A DNA stretch of 60,874 bases from Bordetella parapertussis (GCA_945878355.1 CAMCTC010000020.1:1-60874), one strand, 5' to 3'. Counted from the stretch's first letter, positions 9,896-18,859 are shown. Numbers and translations are program-made. Notes: a model not told the origin generated them from the letters alone.

Positions 9896-10214
9896 CTGCG
9901 AACTCGTCGCTCAAGATCGCCGCGATGTCTTGGCGCTCACCCAGCAGTCGGACCACATCCAGGTGGTCTGCGCGTTCGAAGTAGCACCAGAGCAGCGGAA
10001 ACCTGGCGACCCGCCAGGTCCGGAGCTCTGGAATGCCCAGGTGCTTGCCGAGCACCGGCGAGCCGATGCCAGGGTCGAGTTCAATCTGGTCAAGCGCAGC
10101 GTTGGTGGCCTTGGCCACCTTCACCGCCATGCGGCTGCCACCCTCGTTGCGGTAGTAGCGTACCTCGCCCTGCTGGTCACGCAGCGCCTGAGGGCGCAAC
10201 TCTGCAGGCTTCAA
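9888..10214 (-). CDS. RelE/ParE-superfamily toxin
   Basis: A 108-residue small basic protein. The central region ALDQIELDPGIGSPV, the RTWRVARFPLLWCYFERADHLDVVRLLGERQDIAAIL segment (given here only as landmarks: RTWRV, LLWCYF, VVRLLGERQDI) and the short C-terminal tail match the ParE fold. ParE toxins inhibit DNA gyrase, while RelE relatives cut mRNA; the sequence here fits ParE better. Its start overlaps the stop of the upstream antitoxin by four bases (ATGA), the normal antitoxin-first arrangement. No frameshift is visible. Confidence 0.8.
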   Translation of the reverse strand: MKPAELRPQALRDQQGEVRYYRNEGGSRMAVKVAKATNAALDQIELDPGIGSPVLGKHLGIPELRTWRVARFPLLWCYFERADHLDVVRLLGERQDIAAILSDEFAAN

Positions 10215-10462
10215 TCGATCTCGCCGCGAGCGATGGCCAGCAGTTCCTTCTCGTCCGCCTTGGTGCGAATCCGGCCAGGCCCGGATGCCAGCCCTTCTTC
10301 GATGAGGTCGCGGAGCCGCTTCTTGGCCTGCTCCTCCTGATCCCTGCGGACCAGGTCGCGGATGTACTCACTCGCGTCACCGTAGTTGCCCGCAGTGACC
10401 CTGATGTCGATGTACTCCCGCATCGACTCCGGCAATGCAAGGCTCATGGATTGGCAGCTCAT
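10211..10462 (-). CDS. ParD-like ribbon-helix-helix antitoxin
   Basis: An 83-residue protein if started at ATG 10462, 78 if started at ATG 10447. The open frame reaches back to 10558, but that would span the operator palindrome, so an internal start is preferred. The text SLALPESMREYIDIRVTAGN followed by YGDASEYIRDLVRRDQE is the standard ParD ribbon-helix-helix opening, which binds DNA. The remainder (LRDLIEEGLASGP) is the toxin-wrapping helix. It precedes the toxin with a four-base overlap. The complex presumably represses its own promoter through the palindrome at 10481-10497. Confidence 0.82.
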   Translation of the reverse strand: MSCQSMSLALPESMREYIDIRVTAGNYGDASEYIRDLVRRDQEEQAKKRLRDLIEEGLASGPGRIRTKADEKELLAIARGEID

Positions 10463-10480
10463 CGGGCGATCCTGCGTGGT

Positions 10481-10497
10481 TTGACAACAGTTGTCAA
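10481..10497. promoter_or_regulatory. Perfect 17-base palindrome, candidate ParD operator
   Basis: TTGACAAC-A-GTTGTCAA is a perfect inverted repeat with 8-base arms and a single central base, located 19 bases upstream of the preferred antitoxin start. Ribbon-helix-helix antitoxins bind such palindromes over their own promoter. The TTGACA within it also matches a -35 hexamer on the plus strand and, read from the other arm, TTGACA on the minus strand, so it could overlap the promoter. Confidence 0.6.
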
Positions 10498-10732
10498 CGT
10501 AGAGCCAGGCCTGCACAAGAGCAATCCGCGGCCGGCCTGACGCCGCCGACCTTGTCACGAAGCCACTCGCGCTGGGTCGGCTGGCCCGAACTGCAACACG
10601 GCCTCGGCGTACTTCTTCATGCCGAACCGCGCGCGCCCCAGTCCTTCAGGCGGCTTCAGGCGGCGCGCTACTGGGACCAACATGGACACAGAGTTTCAGG
10701 CGAAGGCGCACCCATCTAGACGACAAGTATGA

Positions 10733-11434
10733 CTACCCCAGATAACGCGCACGGGTCTGCGCATTCATCGGATACAGACCTGGCAATGCCGCACCGCGGT
10801 TGACTTCGTCCATGATCCAGGCCTCCTCGCGCTCCTGTTCAGGACCGAGCACCAGCATCTCGTCGAGCAGCGCAGCCGGGATCAGCACCGCACCGTCGTC
10901 GTCGATGACGATCACGTCATTCGGAAAGACCGCCACGCCACCGCAGGCGATCGGCTGCTGCCAGCCGGTGAAGGTCAGCCCGGCGACCGACGGTGGCGCT
11001 GCCACGCCACTGCACCACACCGGCAGTCCGGTGCCTAGCACGCCCGCGACGTCGCGCACGACACCGTCGGTGACCAGCGCGGCCACGCCGCGCTGCGCCA
11101 TTCGCGCACACAGGATGTCGCCGAAGATGCCTGCGTCCTGCACGCCCATCGCGTCGACGACAGCGACACAGCCTGCCGGCATGGCCTCGATCGCGGCGCG
11201 GGTGGAGATCGGAGAAGCCCAGGACTCGGGCGTGGCCAGGTCTTCGCGCGCCGGCACGAAGCGCAGCGTGAAGGCCCGGCCGACCACCCGCGGCTGCCCG
11301 GGACGCAGGGGTCGCGTGCCGCGAAGCCAGACATTGCGCAGGCCTTTCTTGAGCAGCAGCGTGGTCAGCGTCGCGGTCGCAACCTTGGACAGGATTTCGA
11401 TGGCTTCAGCAGCCAAGGGCAGGGTGGTGTTCAT
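10733..11434 (-). CDS. RraA-family protein (HMG/CHA aldolase or RraA-like)
   Basis: A 233-residue protein from ATG 11434 (an in-frame ATG at 11449 is possible). It carries the RraA-fold landmarks: the N-terminal substrate-turnover region (GRAFTLRFVP), GDILCARMAQRGVAALVTDGVVRD with the Arg-Asp pair that binds the metal-coordinated substrate in oxaloacetate/4-hydroxy-4-methyl-2-oxoglutarate aldolases, and the C-terminal VAVFPNDVIVIDDDGAV. It is last in the minus-strand operon TAXI-receptor, TRAP permease, DapA-like aldolase, RraA. A role in splitting or decarboxylating an imported oxo-acid fits. Its 3' third is duplicated at 9564-9820. Confidence 0.85.
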   Translation of the reverse strand: MNTTLPLAAEAIEILSKVATATLTTLLLKKGLRNVWLRGTRPLRPGQPRVVGRAFTLRFVPAREDLATPESWASPISTRAAIEAMPAGCVAVVDAMGVQDAGIFGDILCARMAQRGVAALVTDGVVRDVAGVLGTGLPVWCSGVAAPPSVAGLTFTGWQQPIACGGVAVFPNDVIVIDDDGAVLIPAALLDEMLVLGPEQEREEAWIMDEVNRGAALPGLYPMNAQTRARYLG

Positions 11435-11471
11435 CTGGGGCTCCGGCAATGGGGAAGGGGCGGGGTGCGGC

Positions 11472-12416
11472 TCAGCCGATCTCGGCCAGCCGCCGGGTCT
11501 GCCTGGCCGTCAGACGGGCGATGTCGGCCAGATCGGCTGCCGAGAGTTTCGGGCCCGGTTTGCGGATCGCGGCCGATGCGATCACGCCGCGCTCGGCCAG
11601 CAAATGCTTGCGAACTGCCAGGCCGATGCCGGCCTGCTGCTCGTAGCGCGCCAGCGGCAGGTAGGCGTCGAACAAGTCGTGCGCGCGCTCGATGTCGCCG
11701 CTGGCGTGCGCTCGGCAGACGTCGACCATCATCTCGGGGTAGGCAAAGCCCGTCATCGCGCCATCGGCACCGCGGCTGAGTTCCTCGGGCAGGAACAGAC
11801 CGCCGCCGTTGCCCGTCAGAATCGACAGACGCCGGCTTTGCGTGCCAGCGGCCGAAGGAAACGCAGCGCGCACCGCCGCGAGCTTGGCCAGACCGGGGCA
11901 GTCTTCATGCTTGAGCATCACGCAGCTTGCGGCCTGCTTGACGATGCGTTGGATCACGCCGGCCGACATCTGCACACCGGTGGACACCGGGTGGTCTTGC
12001 AGCACCCAGGGCACGTCGGGACCCAGCGTTTCCTGCACCATCTCGAAATAGGCAGCGATCTGGTCGTCGGTGCGCAGCGTGGACGGCGGCGCCACCATCA
12101 CGCCGGCAGCGCCCAAGGCCATCACGCTGTCGGTCAACTCGCGCATCGGCGCAAATCCAGGCGCAGACGCACCGACCACCACCGGCACCCGGCCCGCCAC
12201 GCGCGCCAGCACCTGCTTGACGAACAGCCGCGACTCCTCCGCGGTGAGCTTGGTCGCCTCGCCCATGATGCCGAGAACCGTCAGTCCGGTGACGCCGGCC
12301 TCGAGGCAGAAGTCGACCATGCGGTCGGTGCTGGCCAGGTCGAGTGCACCGCTGTCGGTGAACGGCGTGACCGTGATCAGGTAGACCCCGCGGGCCGATG
12401 CGTCGAGTGGTTTCAT
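11472..12416 (-). CDS. DapA/NAL-superfamily class I aldolase-like protein, divergent active site
   Basis: A 314-residue TIM-barrel protein of the dihydrodipicolinate synthase/N-acetylneuraminate lyase family, started at ATG 12416, where ATGA overlaps the TRAP permease stop. The Schiff-base lysine is seen in CVMLKHEDC. The usual two threonines of GTTGE are changed (GIMGE), and the usual Tyr of YNVP is replaced in the stretch VLQDHPVSTG. It is therefore unlikely to be true DapA and more likely acts on another oxo-acid. Coupling to a carboxylate importer and an RraA-like aldolase suggests an uptake-and-cleavage pathway; the substrate is unknown. Confidence 0.85.
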   Translation of the reverse strand: MKPLDASARGVYLITVTPFTDSGALDLASTDRMVDFCLEAGVTGLTVLGIMGEATKLTAEESRLFVKQVLARVAGRVPVVVGASAPGFAPMRELTDSVMALGAAGVMVAPPSTLRTDDQIAAYFEMVQETLGPDVPWVLQDHPVSTGVQMSAGVIQRIVKQAASCVMLKHEDCPGLAKLAAVRAAFPSAAGTQSRRLSILTGNGGGLFLPEELSRGADGAMTGFAYPEMMVDVCRAHASGDIERAHDLFDAYLPLARYEQQAGIGLAVRKHLLAERGVIASAAIRKPGPKLSAADLADIARLTARQTRRLAEIG

Positions 12417-14458
12417 TTGAGACTTCCGTTGTGGGCTGGCGCCGGCTCGCGCCGCAGATACTGCAGGGCCAGCGCCGCCAGCACCAGACCGATGCCCACC
12501 AGATCGGCCACCATGGTCGGGTAGACCAGCGCGAAACCCGCGACCAGCAGCATCGTTCTTTCGACCATCGTGGTTTGCTTCAATGCCCAGCCCTGGAAAC
12601 CCGCGGCCAGCGCGGCCACTCCGATCGCCGCGGTGACCGTGACCTCGGCAATCGACCACCAGTTGGCGCTCGCCAGCGCCTTGGTCGAGCCCATCAGCAG
12701 CAAGCCCTGGCCGCTGGGGTCGAGCACGAACATGAACGGCACCAGAAAAGCCGGCACGGTGTATTTCCAACACTGCAAGGTGGTCTTGTACGGGTCGCCG
12801 CCGGTGATCGCAGCCGCAGCAAACGGCGACAACGCGGTTGGCGGCGAGACCTCGGACAGCACCGCGTAGTAGAAGATGAACATGTGGGCAGCGAAATCAG
12901 GCACGCCGAGCTTGATCAGCGCGGGCGCTGCGATCACCGCGCAGATGATGTAGGACGCCGTCACCGGCACCGCCAAGCCGACGACCCACACCACCAGCGA
13001 GGTGAAGATCGCCGTCAGCAGCAGCGAGCCGCCGGCGTAGTCGATCACGATGCTGCTGAATTTGAGCCCCAGCCCGGTCAGCGTGACGACGCCAACGATG
13101 ATGCCCGCGCCGGCGCAGGTGGCCGCGACGTTGAGCACGCCGATCGAGCCGCCCTCCATCGCTTTGACCAGTGGCGAGCCAAACAGGTTTTTCACCCAGG
13201 ACCCCTTGCCCCGGAACAGGTCGTAGGACAGCAGCGAGGTGTCGGGGCGCAGAAAGCTGGTGGCCAGCGACACCAGCGTCGCGTAGAACACCGACAGCAC
13301 CGGCGAGTAGCCCCACATCATGAAGAACACGATCGACACCAGCGACAAAAAGTGGAACCAGTACTTGCGCGTCAGGTTCCAGACCGTGTCGACCTGCTCG
13401 AATGCGGTGTCGCCCATGCCGTACTTGCGGGCGTCGATCTCGACCATCAGGAACAGCGCCAGGTAGAACAGCAGCGTCGGGATGCACGCCATCAACAGCA
13501 CGTCGAGGTAGGAAATCTTCAGAAACTCGGCGATCAGGAAAGCCGCAGCACCCAGCACCGGTGGCGAAATGATCGCGCCCAACCCGCCCGCTGCGAGCAG
13601 CCCGCCCGCGGCGTTCTTCTCGTAGCCGACCTTGGCCAGCATCGGGTAAGCGACCGCGCCCAAGGTGACGGTGGTCGCCACGCCCGAGCCCGACGGACCG
13701 CCCAGCAGGAACGAGGCCAGCACCACGGTGCGGCCAGCGCCGGTGGGCTTGCCGCCCATTGCCGAGAACGAGAAGTCGATGTAGAACTTGCCGGCACCCG
13801 AGTGCTGCAAGAAGGCGCCGAAAATCGTGAACAAGATGATCAGCGACGAGGACACATCGACCGCGACGCCATAGATGCCTTCGAGCGTGAGGTACATCAC
13901 GCCGACCAGGCGGCCGACCTCGTAGCCCTTGTGGGTCCAGGGCGCCGGCAGGTGAGGGCCCAGCAGCGCGTAAGCGATGAAGGCCGAGGTGATGATCGGC
14001 ATGATCCAGCCGTTGGTGCGGCGCATCGCCTCGAGCACCAAGCCGATCAGCGCCAGCCCGAAAACAATGTCCAGCGGGTTGGGCGAGGTGTTGCGGTCGG
14101 TGATGTCATCGCCGCCCATCAGCAAGTAGGCCACGACCGCGATCGACGCCGCAGCGGCCAGCCAGTCCCACCACATGATGCGGTGGCGAAAGCGCGCGGC
14201 CACCGGGAACATCAGAAAGCACAGAAACAGCACGAAACCCACGTGCACCGGCCGCAGCGTCTGCGTCGGCACGATCGAATAAGCCGTGTACAGGTGGAAC
14301 GCGGACATCACGACCGCGACCGCGACGATGAAGACCTTGAGCCAACCCTTGAGCTTGTTGGCAGCGCCTTCTTCGGCCTCGATGAACTCCTCAGCCTTGA
14401 GCAGCGCTTCGTCGCTGACATGGTGGTCGGGTCGGTCTGACTGTGCAGAGGATTGCAT
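12413..14458 (-). CDS. TRAP transporter fused permease (DctQM type, TAXI partner)
   Basis: A 681-residue integral membrane protein. The N-terminal quarter corresponds to the small DctQ-like subunit (GWLKVFIVAVAVVMSAFHLY, then several hydrophobic spans). The large DctM-like part carries typical text such as GGPSGSGVATTVTLGAVAYPML, a permease motif of the fused TRAP family. Fused permeases of this length pair with TAXI-type receptors, and one is encoded directly upstream at 14584-15543. Secondary transport is driven by an ion gradient rather than ATP. Its stop overlaps the next gene's start by four bases. Confidence 0.93.
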   Translation of the reverse strand: MQSSAQSDRPDHHVSDEALLKAEEFIEAEEGAANKLKGWLKVFIVAVAVVMSAFHLYTAYSIVPTQTLRPVHVGFVLFLCFLMFPVAARFRHRIMWWDWLAAAASIAVVAYLLMGGDDITDRNTSPNPLDIVFGLALIGLVLEAMRRTNGWIMPIITSAFIAYALLGPHLPAPWTHKGYEVGRLVGVMYLTLEGIYGVAVDVSSSLIILFTIFGAFLQHSGAGKFYIDFSFSAMGGKPTGAGRTVVLASFLLGGPSGSGVATTVTLGAVAYPMLAKVGYEKNAAGGLLAAGGLGAIISPPVLGAAAFLIAEFLKISYLDVLLMACIPTLLFYLALFLMVEIDARKYGMGDTAFEQVDTVWNLTRKYWFHFLSLVSIVFFMMWGYSPVLSVFYATLVSLATSFLRPDTSLLSYDLFRGKGSWVKNLFGSPLVKAMEGGSIGVLNVAATCAGAGIIVGVVTLTGLGLKFSSIVIDYAGGSLLLTAIFTSLVVWVVGLAVPVTASYIICAVIAAPALIKLGVPDFAAHMFIFYYAVLSEVSPPTALSPFAAAAITGGDPYKTTLQCWKYTVPAFLVPFMFVLDPSGQGLLLMGSTKALASANWWSIAEVTVTAAIGVAALAAGFQGWALKQTTMVERTMLLVAGFALVYPTMVADLVGIGLVLAALALQYLRREPAPAHNGSLK

Positions 14459-14517
14459 GCCTTGGAATTCCTGGTGGAAGTGCTGCGCCGACCCAGCCGC
14501 CCGGCGGTGGCCCTAGC

Positions 14518-14587
14518 CTCTCTAGCAAATGTGGCTCTGCCACTTTGCTTGACCCCCATGAGGGGCGGCCGGCCTCGGGGCGCTCAG
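14518..14587. repeat. Dispersed hairpin-forming intergenic repeat, copy 1
   Basis: A roughly 70-base element with the strings TAGCAAATGTGGCT, GCCACTTTGCTTGA and GGCCGGCCTCGGGGCGCTCAG. It folds as an AGCAAA.GTGGC/GCCAC.TTTGCT-type stem, followed by CCCCC/GGGG and GC-rich elements. A second copy in inverted orientation lies at 24848-24929. This copy sits between the TAXI receptor and the TRAP permease, reaching the receptor stop codon, so it may act as an attenuator or RNA-processing hairpin. Confidence 0.7.
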
Positions 14588-15543
14588 TTGACCTTGATGC
14601 CTTTCTCGGCAAAGTACTTCAGCGCACCGGGGTGGAACGGGATCGGCGACGCGCTGGCTTTCTGGTTCTCGAGCTTGATGTTGGCCGACTCCTGGTGCAC
14701 CGCGATCAGGTCGTCGCGCCGGTCGAAGACCGTCTTGACGATGTTGTAAGCAGTCTTGTCGTCCATGCTTTCGTGCGCGACCAGGATGTTCATCACCGTG
14801 GCCTGCTTGTTGTCAGCCTCCATGCCACGGTAAGTGGCTTTCGGGATCATGTCCTCGACATACAGGTTGCCGTACTTCTTGTTCATCGCCGCCACCGCCT
14901 CGGCATGGTCAACCATCTTGATCTTGTTGCCCGGCGTGTTGGCCAGGTCGGTGACGCCGGCCGTGGGCAGGCCGCCGACCCAGAAGAAGGCGTCGATCTT
15001 GCCGTCCTTGATCGCATTGACCGATTCGGCCACGCCCAGGCGTTCACGCTTGAGGTCTTTGTCCTTGTCCAGACCGGCGGCCTCGAGCAGGCGGAACGCC
15101 ATCACCTCGGTGGCACTGCCGGGCGACCCGGTCGACACCCGCTTGCCCTTGAGGTCGGCCATCTTGGCGACACCGCGGCCCTCGACGCTGACGACGTGCA
15201 TGCGGTTGGGGTAGAGCACCACCAAGGTCTTGAGCGGCACCTTGTTGCCCTTGAACTTGTCCTCGCCACGCTGCGCATCCTGGCTGGCGTCGGTCATCGC
15301 GAAGCCGATGTAAGGCTTGCCGCTGCCAATGAGCTTGAGGTTGTCGACCGATCCGCCGGTGACCTCAGCCGTGGCCTGCATGCCAGGCACATGCTTGGAC
15401 AGCAAGGCCGCCAGACCTCCGCCCATCGGGTAATAAACGCCGCCCGTGCCGCCGGTGGCGATCGAAATGTTCTGCGAATGGGCACCCAGCGACAGCGCCA
15501 GACCGGCGAGCAGCAGCGAAAGACGGGAAGTGAAGGATTTCAT
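14584..15543 (-). CDS. TAXI-family TRAP transporter solute-binding protein
   Basis: A 319-residue periplasmic receptor. The start is ATG 15543, preceded by GAGG; the open frame to 15693 is longer but not protein-like. A signal peptide (MKSFTSRLSLLLAGLALSLG, cleavage after AHSQ) is followed by ISIATGGTGGVYYPMGGGLA, the diagnostic TAXI opening, and later by KRVSTGSPGSATEVMA. It hands its ligand to the fused TRAP permease encoded downstream. The ligand is probably a carboxylate; relatives bind glutamate/aspartate or dicarboxylates. It is first in the operon, with the promoter expected in the 272-base divergent gap up to 15815. Confidence 0.93.
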   Translation of the reverse strand: MKSFTSRLSLLLAGLALSLGAHSQNISIATGGTGGVYYPMGGGLAALLSKHVPGMQATAEVTGGSVDNLKLIGSGKPYIGFAMTDASQDAQRGEDKFKGNKVPLKTLVVLYPNRMHVVSVEGRGVAKMADLKGKRVSTGSPGSATEVMAFRLLEAAGLDKDKDLKRERLGVAESVNAIKDGKIDAFFWVGGLPTAGVTDLANTPGNKIKMVDHAEAVAAMNKKYGNLYVEDMIPKATYRGMEADNKQATVMNILVAHESMDDKTAYNIVKTVFDRRDDLIAVHQESANIKLENQKASASPIPFHPGALKYFAEKGIKVN

Positions 15544-15815
15544 GGCAACCTCGGGTAACGACGGTGGTGAAAGAACCCGCGCCATCATGCCAAGCCCAGC
15601 GGCGCAGACTGGCGTGAATACCCTGGTTTTCCCGGTGCCTGGCCACATGTATTGACCTGGTCGGTGGACATCGAGGACGTGCGCGCCAAACACTGCGTGC
15701 CAATGACCCGGCTCGACCCGCCAAAACGCGCAGCTTTACGAAACTGTTACAACCGCGACATGCTTGCGCAGAAGAACCTGGCGAGCATCCCCGGGACAAG
15801 ACCAAAGGACTCGCC

Positions 15816-16520
15816 ATGCAAACCAAGTCTCTCAAGTACAGCGCGCTGGCCATTGGCATGGCGCTGCCGGTGTTTGCCGGCGCGCAAGCGCTGGAGCAGG
15901 CCAGAGTGGTCTCGAGCACGCCTATCGTCCAGCAGTTCAGCGTGCCGCAGCAGGTTTGCAGCAATGTCCAGGTCTTCGTGCCGACGCCCAACACCGGGGC
16001 TGGCGCGTTGGCCGGTGCGATCGTCGGCGGCGCGATCGGCAACAGCCTCGGCCACGGCGCAGGCAGCGCTGCAGCCACGGCGCTGGGCGTGCTCGGCGGG
16101 GCGATCGTCGGTGACCGACTGGAGGGCTCGCAAGCTCATGCGCAGACCCTGCAGCAGTGCGGCATCCAGCAGGTCAGCCAGAGCGTCACCGTCTACCAGG
16201 TGGTCTATGAGTACGCCGGCAAGCAGTACCAAGTGCAGATGCCGCGCGAACCCGGACCGTTCGTGACCGTCCAGCTCAGCCCGGTGGGCACCACCAACCC
16301 CACGAACCCCAACAACGCCGGCATGACGGGCTACGCGGCACCGGCCGCTACGCCGCCGGCCTACGGGGCGGTTTACGGCGCGGTCTATCCTCAACCCTCT
16401 CAACCCTCTCAACCCTATTACGCTGGCGCATACAACGGCTACTACGGTCCGGCTTACCCCAGCTACCCCATCGGTCTGAGCCTGGGCTATTACGGCGGGC
16501 GCCGCGGCCACTGGCGCTGA
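15816..16520 (+). CDS. Glycine-zipper 2TM-domain cell-envelope protein
   Basis: A 234-residue exported protein with a Sec signal peptide (MQTKSLKYSALAIGMALPVF, cleavage after AGAQA). Residues about 63-100 form a glycine zipper (GALAGAIVGGAIGNSLGHG, then GVLGGAIVGDRLEG), the hallmark of the 17-kDa antigen/SlyB-like 2TM family. The C-terminal half is rich in Pro, Tyr, Ala and Gly with PSQ repeats and ends in basic residues. An AAAGGA precedes the ATG. Such proteins sit at the outer membrane or periplasm; a precise role is not known. It is divergent from the TAXI operon and convergent with pbpC. Confidence 0.85.
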   Translation: MQTKSLKYSALAIGMALPVFAGAQALEQARVVSSTPIVQQFSVPQQVCSNVQVFVPTPNTGAGALAGAIVGGAIGNSLGHGAGSAAATALGVLGGAIVGDRLEGSQAHAQTLQQCGIQQVSQSVTVYQVVYEYAGKQYQVQMPREPGPFVTVQLSPVGTTNPTNPNNAGMTGYAAPAATPPAYGAVYGAVYPQPSQPSQPYYAGAYNGYYGPAYPSYPIGLSLGYYGGRRGHWR

Positions 16521-16591
16521 CACCGGCGCCAACACCGGCGCTGAGCTAGCCCGGTCAACCCGATAGCCGCTGCCTTCAGCATGGCGCGGGT

Positions 16592-18859
16592 TCAGCGGCC
16601 ACGCACCACCCCAGCGCCACGCACCTCGACACGCACCTCGTCGAGCACCTGTCCCCGGGCATCGGCGAGTTGCACCCGGTGGCGCCCCGGCCAGGGTGGC
16701 CACTGCGCTGAAGCCCCTTTGGCGAAGACCTTGCCGTCCATCACCCAACGCAGCTCGGCCAGGCCGCTGCCCTCGGCGTCAAGACTCAGGCGCTGGTTCC
16801 GAGGCGGAATATCGGGGTCGAGCGCGATGATGGACCCGTTGGCAGGCGACGTGATGCGCGCATGCTGCCGGTCGGGCAGCGGCAAGCCCTGCGTGCCGGC
16901 GCCCGGCGCCCTCAGCGCCTGGGGGTTGTGGCGATGCGTGGCAAAACCGGCTTGCTCAGTGCCGCGCAAGAACCACTCGTTGCGCCCGGCCTCTAGCGGC
17001 GCGGGCTTGGCGGATGTTGCGCCGGCCGCGGCAAACTGCACCGGCGTTTGCAGAACGCCGGCCGGCGCCACAGGCGCGAGGCTGGCTTGGGATTGGTGCA
17101 GGTGCTTCATCACCGCAGCCCAGATCGGCGCTGCACCGGTGGTGCCGCTGACATCCCACATCGGCGCACCACTGGCATTGCCCACCCACACGCCAACGAC
17201 ATAGCGCTGCGAGTAGCCGACGGCCCAGTTGTCGCGCATGTCCTTGCTGGTCCCGGTTTTGACAGCGCTCCAGAAGCGGGTGGCCAGGATGCTGTCGGTG
17301 CCAAAGCTGCGCGCACGCGCCAAGGGGTCACTCAGGATGTCGCCGACGATGAACGCGGCCCGCGGGTCGACGGCCGGACGCGACGCTGTTCTGGCGCCAG
17401 CAATGAGCGTTGTCTGGCTGTAGCGCCCGCCGTTGGCCAGCGCGCGGTAGGCGTTGCTGAGGTTGAGCAGCGAGACCTCGGCGCTGCCCAGCGCCAGGCT
17501 GTAACCGTAATAGCCGCCGCTGTGCGAGATCGGCAGTCCCAGCTGAACGAGTTGCCTGTGAAACGCATCGGGCGACACCATCACCAGCGTGCGCACCGCT
17601 GGCACGTTGAGCGAGGCGCCCAGCGCCGTGCGCACCGAAACCCAGCCCTTGAACTGGTGATCGTAGTTCTGCGGGATGTAGAGCCCGCTCGAGGTCTGCA
17701 ACTGTGTGCCACTGTCCTCGAGCAGCGATGCAGCGGTGAGGCGTCGCTCGGCAATGGCCTGCGCGTACAAGAAGGGCTTGAGCGTCGATCCGGGCTGTCG
17801 CAACGCGGTGACGCCGTCAACCTCGGCAGCGCGGCTGAGGTCGCCCGATGAGCCGACCCAGGCCAGCACCTCGCCATTGGCCTTGTCCAGCACCACGATC
17901 GCGCCGTCCTCGACATGGCGGCCCGCCAGTTCGCGGAGTTGCCGGTTCAAGGTCTGCACGGCGAAACGCTGCAGCGGCGCCTGCAAGCTGGTCTCGATAG
18001 TGGCCGGGGCGGCCGGAGCGGCCACCGCTCGCGCAGCGCCAGCACGACGCGATGCCACCAGCTGCCGTGCCAGATGGGGCGCAATGCCCTGGCTCGCGAC
18101 ATAGTCGCGGCGCTGCAGCGCCGCCGCCGTGAACAAGTCCAGCGCCACGCAGTCGGCCTCTGCGCTCGCCAGCGCGATCGCCTTGAGCACCGCGCAAGCC
18201 CGCTGTGCCACCAGCGCAGCACCGGCGTTGGGCGCGCGAACGAGTGCTGCGGCCACCGCCGCTTCGCGCAAGTCCAGCCCATGGGCGGCTTTGCCGAACA
18301 AGGTCTGGCTCATCGCGTCGATGCCGACCAATTCGCCCCGAAACGGCACCAGGTTGAGGTAGGCCTCGAGGATCTGGTCTTTGCGCCACTGGCGCTCGAG
18401 CGTCTGCACCGACAGGGTTTGGCCCAGCTTTTGCACCAGGCTGCGGCCAGCGGCGCCACGCTTGAGGTCATCGTCGAGCAGACCGGCCAGCTGCATCGTG
18501 ATGGTCGACGCACCGCGGGTCTTGTGGTTCCACAAATTGGCCCAGGCAGCGGCCGAGACAGCTTGCCAGTCGACGCCACTGTGCTCGTAGAAGCGCTTGT
18601 CTTCGCTGTACAGCAGCGCGGTGCGGAACGCGGCCGACACATCGGCCAGCGCCACCCACTGCCCGCGCCGCACTGTGGCGTCGGTGCGCAGCCGGTGCAG
18701 CAGCTCGCCCCGGCGGTCCAGGATCAGCGTGTCTGAGGGCTGCCAGCTGGCCTTGGCTTGGTCAAACGAGATGGCGGCGGCGGGGGCGCCGAGCGCAGCC
18801 AGCAGCGCCGCGATGGTGATGGCCCTGCCACTGCGGCGACGAGCCGCTGCAAGCCTCAC
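16592..18859 (-). CDS. pbpC: Penicillin-binding protein 1C
   Basis: A 755-residue bifunctional peptidoglycan synthase. An N-terminal signal anchor precedes the glycosyltransferase domain (SEDKRFYEHSGVDW with the catalytic Glu at about residue 86, then GASTITMQLAG). The transpeptidase domain has Ser-x-x-Lys in GSTLKPFLYA (about residue 350) and KTGTSKDMRDNWAVG (about residue 530). The PbpC-specific C-terminal Ig-like domain closes the protein. The start is GTG 18859 in a GTGA overlap with the alpha-2-macroglobulin stop. The pairing matches the E. coli yfhM-pbpC arrangement, in which the two are thought to act together in envelope defence and repair. Confidence 0.95.
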   Translation of the reverse strand: MRLAAARRRSGRAITIAALLAALGAPAAAISFDQAKASWQPSDTLILDRRGELLHRLRTDATVRRGQWVALADVSAAFRTALLYSEDKRFYEHSGVDWQAVSAAAWANLWNHKTRGASTITMQLAGLLDDDLKRGAAGRSLVQKLGQTLSVQTLERQWRKDQILEAYLNLVPFRGELVGIDAMSQTLFGKAAHGLDLREAAVAAALVRAPNAGAALVAQRACAVLKAIALASAEADCVALDLFTAAALQRRDYVASQGIAPHLARQLVASRRAGAARAVAAPAAPATIETSLQAPLQRFAVQTLNRQLRELAGRHVEDGAIVVLDKANGEVLAWVGSSGDLSRAAEVDGVTALRQPGSTLKPFLYAQAIAERRLTAASLLEDSGTQLQTSSGLYIPQNYDHQFKGWVSVRTALGASLNVPAVRTLVMVSPDAFHRQLVQLGLPISHSGGYYGYSLALGSAEVSLLNLSNAYRALANGGRYSQTTLIAGARTASRPAVDPRAAFIVGDILSDPLARARSFGTDSILATRFWSAVKTGTSKDMRDNWAVGYSQRYVVGVWVGNASGAPMWDVSGTTGAAPIWAAVMKHLHQSQASLAPVAPAGVLQTPVQFAAAGATSAKPAPLEAGRNEWFLRGTEQAGFATHRHNPQALRAPGAGTQGLPLPDRQHARITSPANGSIIALDPDIPPRNQRLSLDAEGSGLAELRWVMDGKVFAKGASAQWPPWPGRHRVQLADARGQVLDEVRVEVRGAGVVRGR

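Noticed and set aside
12398..14440. 680-codon plus-strand frame opposite the TRAP permease
   Set aside because: Its translation is rich in His, Arg, Gln and Asp with no domain, the usual antisense shadow of a hydrophobic high-GC gene; the minus-strand permease explains the region.
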